A stretch of DNA of 44,403 nucleotides from Solirubrobacterales bacterium. Its GTDB lineage: Bacteria; Actinomycetota; Thermoleophilia; Solirubrobacterales; 70-9. Made by a program: the position numbers and the translations under genes. The stretch lies in NCBI GenBank assembly GCA_030835185.1, contig JAUQWL010000037.1, positions 1-44,403 on the forward strand, read 5' to 3'. Below, piece by piece: positions 28,583 to 36,807 of this stretch (within the stretch, counting starts at the first letter, position 1; each line of letters begins with the position of its first letter). The notes under the pieces were generated by a model. The model made no database searches and was not told where the DNA came from. It saw only the letters and a list, made by a program, of their open reading frames with translations.

Positions 28583-28971
28583 CCGGCACCGCCCTCGAGT
28601 TCGTCCGGGCCTTCAACGAAGGCGACCTCGACGCTTTCAACGAAGTGCTCGATCCCGGCATCGAGATCCATTCGGCGAGGGGCCTGCGAAGCGGCCGGGA
28701 CGCCGCCCGCGCCTGGGCGATCCGGGCCCCCGGCGGAGTCCAGCAGACGATCGAAGCGACCGATTCGGCAGAGAGCGGGACCGAGGTCCTGCTGACTGTC
28801 GAGCGGCACTGGCACTGGGACGAGGACGGCAGCCACGCAGCCACCGACGAGCTCGCCTGGCTGTTCGGCTTCCGCGACGGCCTGGTCTGCTCCTGGCGTC
28901 CGTTCGAGGACCGCGACGCGGCGCGGGTCGCCTTCGAGGCCGAAGGTCCCTACTCGCCCGAGCTGCCGTAG
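28567..28971 (+). CDS. SnoaL/NTF2-like small protein
   Basis: About 134 residues from GTG 28567, overlapping the secA stop by 16 bases; a TTG at 28534 would lengthen it by 11 residues inside the zinc-motif codons of secA. The pattern ALEFVRAFNEGDLDAFNEVLDPGIEIHS, a GRDAARAW segment and a C-terminal sheet with VERHWHWDEDGSHAATDELAWLFGFRDGLVCSWRPF (in part) fit the NTF2-like SnoaL fold, a cone-shaped barrel that may be an enzyme or a binding protein. No function can be assigned. It is co-oriented and coupled to secA. Confidence 0.75.
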
Positions 28972-28990
28972 CGTCCGAGCGGCTTTGCGA

Positions 28991-29006
28991 CCTTGCCACG
29001 GCAAGG
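28991..29006. terminator. Bidirectional terminator-like hairpin
   Basis: CCTTGCC (28991-28997), AC, GGCAAGG (29000-29006): perfect 7-bp arms in the 61-base gap between convergent genes, followed by a second small inverted repeat GCCGG/CCGGC at 29010-29024. It can serve the SnoaL-like gene on + and the cation transporter on -. Confidence 0.5.
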
Positions 29007-29032
29007 GGGGCCGGTGCCGCCGGCTCCGGCGA

Positions 29033-29965
29033 TCATTGCTCGTCCCGGTCGAGTTCGGTATCGGCGAAGGAAACGGGATCCTCGACCGGCTCGAGGTGGG
29101 TGAAGACGGTCGCCGGTTCGGCGGCTTTGCGCAGGTCTTCCTCGACCTGCTCGGCAAAGTCGTGCCCTGCCTGCACGCTCCAGTCCCCCGGGACCAGCAC
29201 GTGGACCGAGATGAAGGAGCGCCGCCCGGACTTGCGCGTCCGCAGAGCGTGGAAGTCGACGCTCCCCTCCGAGTACCGGCGGAGAACCTCGTTCACCGCC
29301 GCCATCTCCCTGGCCGGCAGTGCCTTGTCCATCAGCCCCGACATGGAATCCCGGACAAGAGAGGAACCGGTGCGCACGATATTGGCGGCGACCGCGAGGG
29401 CGATGATCGGGTCGAGGGTCTCCCAGCCGGTCAACCAGACCAGGCCGACTCCCGCGATCACGCCGGTGGTGGTCCAGACGTCGGTCATCAGATGGCGACC
29501 GTCGGCCTCCAGGGTCAGCGACTGCTCCTCCCGGCCGGTCCGGATCAGCAGGGTGCCGGCCACGAAGTTGAACAGGGTCGCGACCATCGAGATCGTCAGA
29601 CCGATGCCGACCTCGGTCAGCTGCGCGGGATTGATCAGGCGTTCGATCGCCGCGAAGGCGATGGTGAAGGCGGCAAGAAGGATCAGTGCCCCCTCGAAGC
29701 CGGCAGAAACGTAGTCGGCCTTCTCGTGCCCGTAGGTGTGTTCTTCGTCGGGAGGGCGGGTCGACCACAGGATCACGACCAGGCCGACCAGGGCAGCAAC
29801 CAGGTTGACCACCGATTCGAGTGCGTCTGAAAGCAGTCCGACAGACCCGGTCAGCTGCCAGGCGACCGCCTTCATGGAGATGGTCAGCAGCGAGATCGCG
29901 ATCGCGACCGAGATCATCGTGATCAGGCGTTTTCTGCGGCGGCTCTCGTCCACGTTGCCGGTCAT
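29033..29965 (-). CDS. Cation diffusion facilitator family transporter
   Basis: Divalent metal/proton antiporter of 310 residues in the inner membrane. Six hydrophobic helices between about 14 and 195, then a cytoplasmic C-terminal domain (about 205-290). The metal site in TM5 is HLMTD (H158, D162). In TM2 the sequence is SDALESVVN (D47, E50), not the HxxxD or DxxxD of Zn, Fe or Mn exporters. YGHEKADYVSAGFE (78-91) is the usual TM2-TM3 loop/TM3 start. Metal specificity cannot be read from this. Convergent with the SnoaL gene, divergent from prfB; 35 bases separate it from the prfB start. Confidence 0.9.
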   Translation of the reverse strand: MTGNVDESRRRKRLITMISVAIAISLLTISMKAVAWQLTGSVGLLSDALESVVNLVAALVGLVVILWSTRPPDEEHTYGHEKADYVSAGFEGALILLAAFTIAFAAIERLINPAQLTEVGIGLTISMVATLFNFVAGTLLIRTGREEQSLTLEADGRHLMTDVWTTTGVIAGVGLVWLTGWETLDPIIALAVAANIVRTGSSLVRDSMSGLMDKALPAREMAAVNEVLRRYSEGSVDFHALRTRKSGRRSFISVHVLVPGDWSVQAGHDFAEQVEEDLRKAAEPATVFTHLEPVEDPVSFADTELDRDEQ

Positions 29966-29988
29966 CGGAGTGAATACTCCCAGAGCGT

Positions 29989-30000
29989 TAGTCTGATCCG
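29989..30000 (+). promoter_or_regulatory. prfB -10 element and leaderless GTG start
   Basis: TAGTCT (29989-29994), exactly six bases (GATCCG), then GTG at 30001. No Shine-Dalgarno and no obvious -35 (29966-29971 reads CGGAGT). The position relative to the start codon matches five other units in the window. Confidence 0.55.
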
Positions 30001-31107
<1,107 letters not shown>

Positions 31108-31113
31108 CCCGGC

Positions 31114-31141
31114 CTGCTCTTCCGGCGGATGTCAAGAGCAG
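31114..31141. terminator. Inverted repeat between convergent prfB and alkyltransferase
   Basis: CTGCTCTT (31114-31121) and AAGAGCAG (31134-31141), perfect 8-bp arms with a 12-base loop, in the 51-base gap between stop codons of convergent genes. Likely bidirectional terminator, without a T-run on either strand. Confidence 0.45.
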
Positions 31142-31158
31142 TGTCGGTCCGGTGTGGA

Positions 31159-31644
31159 TCAACTCCGGTCCGGGGTCGGCCCCGAAACGCACTCGAGGTC
31201 GAGGAGCTGCTGCTTGAGGCGGGTTCCGGCGGTTCCGTTTCCGTAGCCTCCGATCGAACCGTCGGCCCGGATCACCCGGTGGCAGGGAATGACCAGGGAG
31301 ATCGGGTTCCGTGACATCGCCGTGCCCACGGCCCGGGCTGCACCGGGGCTGCCTGCCATGATGGCGACCTCGCCGTAGCTGGCCGTCTCACCGTAGGGAA
31401 TCCGGCGGGCAGCCATCAGGGCGCGCCGTCTGAAGCCCGGGATGAGGCGCCAGTCGATCGTGAGGTCGAATCCGGACAGCTCCCCCTCCAGGTAGGCGAT
31501 TACCTGCTCGGCCGGCTCATCTGCCTCGGGTCCGCCTTCTTCGGGGTCCAGTCCGGTGCGGGTCATGACTTCTTCGACCAGGGCGTCGGGGTCCGCACCC
31601 GGCAGCGAACACCGGATGACACCGGCATCGGTCGCGGCCAGCAC
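31159..31644 (-). CDS. ogt: Methylated-DNA-[protein]-cysteine S-methyltransferase
   Basis: Suicide repair protein that removes alkyl groups from O6-alkylguanine. Active-site cysteine C121 in LVIPCHRVIRADG; helix-turn-helix IPYGETASYGEVAIMAGSPGAARAVG-like sequence and the N-hinge SRNPIS are intact. 161 residues from GTG 31644, but the start cuts a conserved N-terminal strand: upstream codons read SHFAHTAFDTAFGPV before V(L)AATDAG. No ATG/GTG/TTG precedes it. CTG at 31692 lies five bases after GGGGAG and 177 residues would result; TACGCT at 31725-31720 could be its -10. Divergent from nadC. Confidence 0.9.
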   Translation of the reverse strand: MLAATDAGVIRCSLPGADPDALVEEVMTRTGLDPEEGGPEADEPAEQVIAYLEGELSGFDLTIDWRLIPGFRRRALMAARRIPYGETASYGEVAIMAGSPGAARAVGTAMSRNPISLVIPCHRVIRADGSIGGYGNGTAGTRLKQQLLDLECVSGPTPDRS

Positions 31645-31730
31645 GACCGGGCCGAAGGCGGTATCAAAGGCGGTGTGGGCGAAATGGCTCAGGATGGCTC
31701 CCCGGATCGATCCCCTGCAAGCGTACGCCT

Positions 31731-31742
31731 TAGGCTGCGGGG
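31731..31742 (+). promoter_or_regulatory. nadC -10 element and leaderless start
   Basis: TAGGCT (31731-31736), exactly six bases (GCGGGG), then ATG at 31743. The GGGG is too close to the ATG to act as a Shine-Dalgarno. The divergent alkyltransferase's candidate -10 (TACGCT on the - strand, 31725-31720) lies only six bases away, so the two promoters would compete. Confidence 0.55.
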
Positions 31743-32591
31743 ATGGATCACCTGCCCGAAGGAACCGCGGCTCTTATCGCGTCGGCGCTGGCCGAGGACA
31801 TCGGCCCGGGTGACGTGACCGCGGCGGCGACCGTCCCCGTTGATCTGGTCGCCGAGGCCCGGATGATCCAGAAAGAGCCGGGCGTCATCTTCGGGCTCGA
31901 TGTGGTCGAAGAGGTACTGCGTCAGTGCGGAGTCACGGATTTCGACCGGACCGTGGTCGAGGGCCACTGGCACGAATCGGTGCCGCGGGAAATCGCCCTG
32001 GCTCACGGTCCGGCCCGCGCGCTGCTGGCCGCGGAGCGGGTCGCCCTCAACTACCTCGGTCACCTGTCCGGAATCGCAACTCTCACCGCCCGGTTCGTCG
32101 ACGCGGTGGCTGGTACCAGGGCCCGCATCCTCGATACCCGCAAGACCACCCCCGGGCTTCGGGCGCTGGAAAAGCAGGCGGTCTCCTGGGGAGGCGGCAT
32201 CAACCATCGCTTCGGCCTGTACGACGCGATCCTGATCAAGGAAAATCACATCGCGATTGCGGGTGGGGTAGAAGCCGCGATCGAGGCCTGCCGCGAGCGG
32301 AGTCCCGGGCTGAAGGTCGAAGCCGAGGCCGAGACGCTCGCCGAGGCTGCGGCCGCGATCGAGGCGGGTGCCGACCGGATTCTGCTCGACAACATGGATC
32401 CCGCGACCATGGCCGCGGCGGTCGAGCTGAGGGACTCGGCGGGGGGCGGGGTCGAGCTCGAGGCCTCGGGAGGGGCCAGCCTGGCCACCGTCGGCGGGAT
32501 CGCAGCCACCGGGGTCGACTTCATTTCCGTCGGTGCCCTGACCCACTCGGCGCCGCAGCTCGATGTTTCGCTGTTGCTCCGGGTCGGATAG
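31743..32591 (+). CDS. nadC: Quinolinate phosphoribosyltransferase (decarboxylating)
   Basis: Converts quinolinate and PRPP to nicotinate mononucleotide, CO2 and pyrophosphate in de novo NAD synthesis. 282 residues with the family blocks AERVALNYLGHLSGIATLT, DTRKTTPGLRALEKQAV, GGGINHRFGLYDAILIKENH (in part), LLDNM, ELEASGG and GVDFISVGALTHS. All substrate-binding arginines and lysines in these blocks are present. Followed by nadA after 22 bases; no L-aspartate oxidase (nadB) is adjacent, unlike the usual nadA-nadB-nadC cluster. Confidence 0.97.
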   Translation: MDHLPEGTAALIASALAEDIGPGDVTAAATVPVDLVAEARMIQKEPGVIFGLDVVEEVLRQCGVTDFDRTVVEGHWHESVPREIALAHGPARALLAAERVALNYLGHLSGIATLTARFVDAVAGTRARILDTRKTTPGLRALEKQAVSWGGGINHRFGLYDAILIKENHIAIAGGVEAAIEACRERSPGLKVEAEAETLAEAAAAIEAGADRILLDNMDPATMAAAVELRDSAGGGVELEASGGASLATVGGIAATGVDFISVGALTHSAPQLDVSLLLRVG

Positions 32592-32601
32592 CCCGGATGC
32601 G

Positions 32602-32613
32602 TAAGATCTGATC
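32602..32613 (+). promoter_or_regulatory. nadA -10 element and leaderless start
   Basis: TAAGAT (32602-32607), exactly six bases (CTGATC), then ATG at 32614. It lies in the 22-base gap after nadC, so nadA may have its own leaderless message in addition to read-through from nadC. No -35 consensus is seen. Confidence 0.5.
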
Positions 32614-33648
32614 ATGGCTCCACAGATTCCCCTCCTTCCGACCGATGTACCGCCGCCGCTCGACCCTGAGCAGATCACCGTGCTGTCCGAGGAAGTCCGC
32701 GATCTGGCCAGACAGCGGGACGCGATCATCCTCGCCCACAACTACGAGGTTCCGGAGATCCAGGATGTGGCGGACTTCATCGGCGACTCTCTCGGCCTGG
32801 CCCGCAAGGGCGCGGCGACCGACTCTTCGGTGATCGCTTTCTGCGGGGTTCATTTCATGGCGGAGACCTCTTCGATCCTCTCACCGGAGAAGCAGGTCCT
32901 GATCCCTGACCTGGCTGCCGGGTGCTCACTGGCCGACTCGATCAACGCCGATCAGCTGCGGGATTGGAAGGCGAAGTATCCCGGGGCGATCGTCGTGATG
33001 TACGTGAACACCTCGGCCGAAGTCAAGGCCGAGACGGATTACTGCTGCACTTCCTCGAATGCGGTCAAGGTCGTCAAGCACATCTGGGAGGAACACGGTC
33101 CGGACACCGAGATCCTGTTCGGCCCGGACATGTGGCTGGGTGCTTTCGTCGAACGGGCGACCGGCCTGAAGGACGACCCGGAGCGGCATGGGCGCTTCCA
33201 CATCTGGGACGGTGAGTGCCACGTCCATGCCGGCATCCGCCCTGATGACATCACCCGCACCCGCGAAGACAACCCGGAAGCCGAATTTCTGATCCACCCC
33301 GAATGCGGCTGCTCCACGCAGGCGATGGAGTACGTCGCCTCCGGCGACATCGATCCCGAGGGCGTCCACATGCTCTCGACTTCGGGGATGATCGAGCACG
33401 TCGAGCAGAATCCGGAGCAGAGCTATGTTGTCGCCACGGAGAACGGCATGCTCTATCCGATCCGGAAGGCCGTCCCGAAGGCCAACCTGATCGAAGCCAA
33501 CCGCATGGCTTTCTGCAAGTACATGAAGATGATCACGCTCCCGAAGCTGCGCGACTCGCTGCGGGACATGAAGTACGAGGTCAGGGTCGACGAGGACATC
33601 GCCGAAAAGGCCCTTCTCCCGATCGAGCGCATGGTGTCGATCGGCTGA
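32614..33648 (+). CDS. nadA: Quinolinate synthase
   Basis: Iron-sulfur enzyme that condenses iminoaspartate with dihydroxyacetone phosphate to quinolinate. 344 residues. The likely 4Fe-4S ligands are C104 (PDLAAGCSLADS), C202 (WDGECHVHAG) and C301 (AFCKYMKM), with spacing like the Bacillus-type enzyme. Other blocks: ILAHNYEVPEIQDVADFIGDS, FCGVHFMAETS, YVNTSAEVKAETDYCCTSSN and HPECGCSTQA. Needs iminoaspartate from NadB or aspartate dehydrogenase, neither of which is in the window. cydA starts three bases later. Confidence 0.96.
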   Translation: MAPQIPLLPTDVPPPLDPEQITVLSEEVRDLARQRDAIILAHNYEVPEIQDVADFIGDSLGLARKGAATDSSVIAFCGVHFMAETSSILSPEKQVLIPDLAAGCSLADSINADQLRDWKAKYPGAIVVMYVNTSAEVKAETDYCCTSSNAVKVVKHIWEEHGPDTEILFGPDMWLGAFVERATGLKDDPERHGRFHIWDGECHVHAGIRPDDITRTREDNPEAEFLIHPECGCSTQAMEYVASGDIDPEGVHMLSTSGMIEHVEQNPEQSYVVATENGMLYPIRKAVPKANLIEANRMAFCKYMKMITLPKLRDSLRDMKYEVRVDEDIAEKALLPIERMVSIG

Positions 33649-33651
33649 TCC

Positions 33652-35142
33652 TTGATCGACCTCATGGCTTCGGCCTCCCAGGTCTTTCCGCCGACCGACG
33701 CCTTCCCGGCAGTCGATCAGAACTACCTCCTCGAGGCGCGTCAGATGCAGGCGCTGTCCTTCGCGATGCACATCCCGCTGGTCTGTTTCGGTGTGGCCTT
33801 CCCGGCGATGGTGATCTTCATGGAGTGGCTCGGCCTGAGGACAGGCAAGATCCACTACACCGCGATCGCCCGCCGGTGGTCGAAAGTGATGATCACCCTG
33901 TTCGCGGCAGGCGTCGTCACCGGCACGCTGCTCAGCTTCGAGCTCGGCATCCTCTGGCCCGGCTTCATGTCGGTGTTCGGGGATGTCTTCGGCCTGGCTT
34001 TCGGGCTCGAGGGTTTCTCCTTCTTCATCGAGGCGATCTTCATCGCGATCTACGTCTACGGCTGGGACCGTCTGTCGCCGAGGAAGCACCTGCTCACCGG
34101 CATCCCGGTGATGGTCAGCGGCTTGACCGGCTCGCTGATGGTTATCGCGGTCAACGCGTGGATGAACAACCCCTCCGGCTTCGAAGTCGTCGGCGGCGAA
34201 GTGACCGACGTCCAGCCGTGGAGTGCGCTCTTCGGCAACGGGCACCTGTGGCCGCAGCTGACCCACATGTACCTGGCCGCCTACGTCGTCGTCGGCTTCC
34301 TCATCGCCGGGGTCTATGCGTTTTCCTGGCTGAAGGGTCGGCGGAGCGCCTACTTCCGCACCGCGATGGTCGTCCCGCTGGCGATCGCCTGTCTGGCCGC
34401 GCCGACCCAGATACTGATCGGCGACTGGGCCGCGCGGACGGTCGCCCGTGATCAGCCGATCAAGCTCGCCTCTTTCGAGGGGTTGTACAAGACGACCAAA
34501 GGAGCACCGGAGACGGTCCTGGGCTGGTACACCGACGAAAACACCATCGAGTACGGGATCGAGATCCCGAAGCTGCTCTCGCTGCTTGCCTACCACGACC
34601 CGAACGCCACCGTCCAGGGTCTGGAGACGGTGGCTGAAGAGGACCGGCCGCCGATCAACGTCGTCCGGATCGCCTTCCAGACGATGGTCGCTGTCGGCAC
34701 GGGGCTGGCGGCACTCGCCGCCTGGTTCCTGTTCTCCTGGTGGCGACGAAAACGGTTGCCCCGGAGCAAGTGGTTCTACCGCGCAGTGATCGCCGCCGGC
34801 CCGGCCGCGGTGGTGGCGCTGATCGCCGGCTGGGTCACCACCGAGGTCGGCCGCCAGCCCTGGGTCGTCTACGGCGTCATGAGGACGGAAGAGGCGGTTT
34901 CGGGAGCCGACGGCATCGTTTTCGGGTACGCGGCGCTCGTCGTCGTCTATGTGGCGTTGTTCACTGCCGTTTTCTGGGTCTTGCGAAAACTCGCCCGGAC
35001 GCCGCTGCCGCCGGAGATCGTCGCGCTCGAGCATGCCGGCGGATCCCGGGTGGATGCCGCCGGCCTGCGCGTGAACGAAAGGCCCGGAGCCGGATCTGGC
35101 GGCGGGACTGACCGGAAGGGGGGCGGGGATGGATCTGGCTGA
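33652..35142 (+). CDS. cydA: Cytochrome bd ubiquinol/menaquinol oxidase subunit I
   Basis: Membrane terminal oxidase subunit that oxidises quinol and reduces O2. 496 residues from TTG 33652 (492 from ATG 33664; neither has a clear ribosome site). Heme ligands by alignment of motifs: H40 (SFAMHIPLV), H205 (WPQLTHMY), M410 (GRQPWVVYGVM), and acidic E120/E127 in GLEGFSFFIEAIF. The quinol loop has QPIKLASFEG but lacks the long insertion of the E. coli enzyme, so it is the short-loop (CIO-like) type. The C-terminus is a Gly-rich tail. It overlaps cydB by 14 bases. Expected role is respiration at low oxygen. Confidence 0.95.
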   Translation: MIDLMASASQVFPPTDAFPAVDQNYLLEARQMQALSFAMHIPLVCFGVAFPAMVIFMEWLGLRTGKIHYTAIARRWSKVMITLFAAGVVTGTLLSFELGILWPGFMSVFGDVFGLAFGLEGFSFFIEAIFIAIYVYGWDRLSPRKHLLTGIPVMVSGLTGSLMVIAVNAWMNNPSGFEVVGGEVTDVQPWSALFGNGHLWPQLTHMYLAAYVVVGFLIAGVYAFSWLKGRRSAYFRTAMVVPLAIACLAAPTQILIGDWAARTVARDQPIKLASFEGLYKTTKGAPETVLGWYTDENTIEYGIEIPKLLSLLAYHDPNATVQGLETVAEEDRPPINVVRIAFQTMVAVGTGLAALAAWFLFSWWRRKRLPRSKWFYRAVIAAGPAAVVALIAGWVTTEVGRQPWVVYGVMRTEEAVSGADGIVFGYAALVVVYVALFTAVFWVLRKLARTPLPPEIVALEHAGGSRVDAAGLRVNERPGAGSGGGTDRKGGGDGSG

Positions 35143-36376
35143 CATACCGGTACTGCTGATGCTGATCGGCATCGCTGCTTACGTGGTGCTGGCCGGCGCC
35201 GACTTCGGCTCGCCGTTCTGGACCCTGACCGCGCGAGGCGAGCGGGCCGGTGAAATCCGCGAGCAGACCCACAGATCGATGGCTCCGGTCTGGGAGGCAA
35301 ACCACGTCTGGCTGATCTTCGTGCTGGTTGTCTGCTGGACCGCCTACCCGGAGGTCTTCGGCTCGATCTTCTCGACGCTGTGGATTCCGTTGATCGTCGG
35401 CTGCCTCGGCATCATCATGCGGGCGGTGGGCTATGTGGTCGGCGGCTATGCGACGCGCAGATGGGTCACCTGGATGGCGACCGTCGCTTCCTTCGTGACG
35501 CCGTTCATGTTCGGGGCGGTGGTCGGCGGAGTCGTATCGGGCCGGGTGCCGGTGGGGAACGCCGAGGGTGACATCATCTCCAGCTGGCTGAATCCGACCT
35601 CGATGACGATCGGCGTGGTCGCGGTGACGCTCTGTGCCTACCTCGCTGCGGTTTACCTGGCCGCCGATGCGGATCGCAAGGGCAGGGCCGACCTCGCCGA
35701 CGCCTTCAGGATCCGCGGCCTGGCCGCCGGAGTCGTCACCGGTCTGGTCGCTGCGGCCGGGGTGGTGGTGCTCCGGGAGGACAGCCGGTTCGTCTACGAA
35801 GGACTGACATCCGGCCTCGGACTGGCCGATCTGGCGGTCTCGGCCGTGGCCGGCATCGTCACCCTGGGCCTGCTGGCGCTTCGCCGCTTTCCGGCGGCGC
35901 GCTATACCGCGGCGGCCGCTGTGGTCACGATCGTCGCCGGCTGGGGAATAGCCCAGTCTCCCTACATCCTCCCTCCCGATCTGACGGTGGCCGAGGCAGC
36001 GGCCGCCGACAACGTACTGATCGGCCTGCTGGTGGCAATCGCGATCGGGCTGCTGATCCTGATTCCGTCGCTGCTGCTGCTCTACGGGCTGGTCCTTGCC
36101 GGCCGTTTCGACCCGGCCGGTGGCGACGTCGTCGATCACCCGGACCTGGTCGAAGGCGGAACCGCCGTCCACCTTACGGATCTCGATCTGCCGAAGCGCC
36201 GCTCTGTCGGCCTGACGATCCTCGTGGCCACGACCGGCGCGGCGATGACCCTCGTCTTCGACGATGGTGCCGGTCTCTATGCCGGCGTCGCCATGCTGAT
36301 CGGCGCACTTGCCACCGGATGCGTGCTGCTCGCTATCTCCTTGGCGGCCCGTCAGGACGAGGCACCCGAGGGCTGA
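35129..36376 (+). CDS. cydB: Cytochrome bd oxidase subunit II
   Basis: Partner of CydA, 415 residues, longer than most family members (about 335-380). The N-terminal helix YVVLAGADFGSPFWTL and VWEANHVWLIFVLVVCW are the family blocks. About ten hydrophobic helices follow. The extra length is a loop (about 325-355, DPAGGDVVDHPDLVEGG) and two C-terminal helices (357-377 and 382-405). Start at ATG 35129 with a GGGGCGGGG purine run upstream, overlapping the cydA end, so the two are coupled. Confidence 0.92.
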   Translation: MDLADIPVLLMLIGIAAYVVLAGADFGSPFWTLTARGERAGEIREQTHRSMAPVWEANHVWLIFVLVVCWTAYPEVFGSIFSTLWIPLIVGCLGIIMRAVGYVVGGYATRRWVTWMATVASFVTPFMFGAVVGGVVSGRVPVGNAEGDIISSWLNPTSMTIGVVAVTLCAYLAAVYLAADADRKGRADLADAFRIRGLAAGVVTGLVAAAGVVVLREDSRFVYEGLTSGLGLADLAVSAVAGIVTLGLLALRRFPAARYTAAAAVVTIVAGWGIAQSPYILPPDLTVAEAAAADNVLIGLLVAIAIGLLILIPSLLLLYGLVLAGRFDPAGGDVVDHPDLVEGGTAVHLTDLDLPKRRSVGLTILVATTGAAMTLVFDDGAGLYAGVAMLIGALATGCVLLAISLAARQDEAPEG

Positions 36377-36380
36377 AGGG

Positions 36381-36392
36381 GACGCCGGCGTC
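36381..36392. terminator. Palindrome after cydB
   Basis: GACGCCGGCGTC is a perfect 12-base palindrome four bases after the cydB stop, followed by a further GCCGGC. It may be part of a bidirectional terminator between cydB and the convergent lipoprotein gene. The 110-base gap also holds two direct copies of ACCCGGCCCAG. Evidence is weak. Confidence 0.3.
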
Positions 36393-36486
36393 GCCGGCAG
36401 GGACGTTCAGCCGATCCAACTCAGCCACCGCCGGAACCCGGCCCAGCCGCCGACGGGACCCGGCCCAGACAAGGGCGGGGCTTGGC

Positions 36487-36804
36487 TCAGCCGCCGCTGT
36501 TCTGGGACGCGTTCGACTCGTCCGGCCCGCCCGGTCTGTCTGAAATCCCGCTGTCGGGAGCATCCGGGTTGCGGTCACCGGCGCTCTGTGGGCCGTTGCC
36601 TGTCACGCCGGTCGTTCCGGAGCCGTTGTTGGCGGGGGCGCCGCCTGTGGCCGGGTCTCCGGTGGGACCGGCCGCTCCGGTGGGCTCAGTCACGGTGCCG
36701 TCGGGGGTCGGCGTGTCGCCGTCACCCCCGCAGGCAACCAGAGTGGAGACGGCGATTGTCACGGTCGCGGTCAGCGTTGCTGCTCTCTTCATCGCTTCGA
36801 TCAT
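36487..36804 (-). CDS. Small Gly/Thr/Pro-rich lipoprotein
   Basis: 105 residues. N-terminal MKRAATLTATVTIAVSTLVACGGDGD is a lipoprotein signal peptide with lipobox LVAC (the lipid-modified cysteine at residue 25 from the GTG/ATG at 36804; ATG at 36792 is an alternative start). The mature part is low-complexity, rich in Gly, Thr, Pro, Asn and Asp, with no recognisable domain: it may be a disordered surface spacer. It lies three bases after the protease gene on the same strand and is probably co-transcribed. Composition bias leaves moderate doubt, but signal plus lipobox supports a real gene. Confidence 0.7.
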   Translation of the reverse strand: MIEAMKRAATLTATVTIAVSTLVACGGDGDTPTPDGTVTEPTGAAGPTGDPATGGAPANNGSGTTGVTGNGPQSAGDRNPDAPDSGISDRPGGPDESNASQNSGG

Positions 36805-36807
36805 CGC

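Noticed and set aside
32926..35172. 748-codon frame on the - strand opposite nadA and cydA
   Set aside because: Both genes on the + strand are certain; the antisense translation is Asp/Arg/Gly/His-rich and lacks any fold signature.
36377..36486. Two copies of ACCCGGCCCAG after cydB as a repeat element
   Set aside because: Only two short copies in GC-rich DNA; not enough to call a repeat family.
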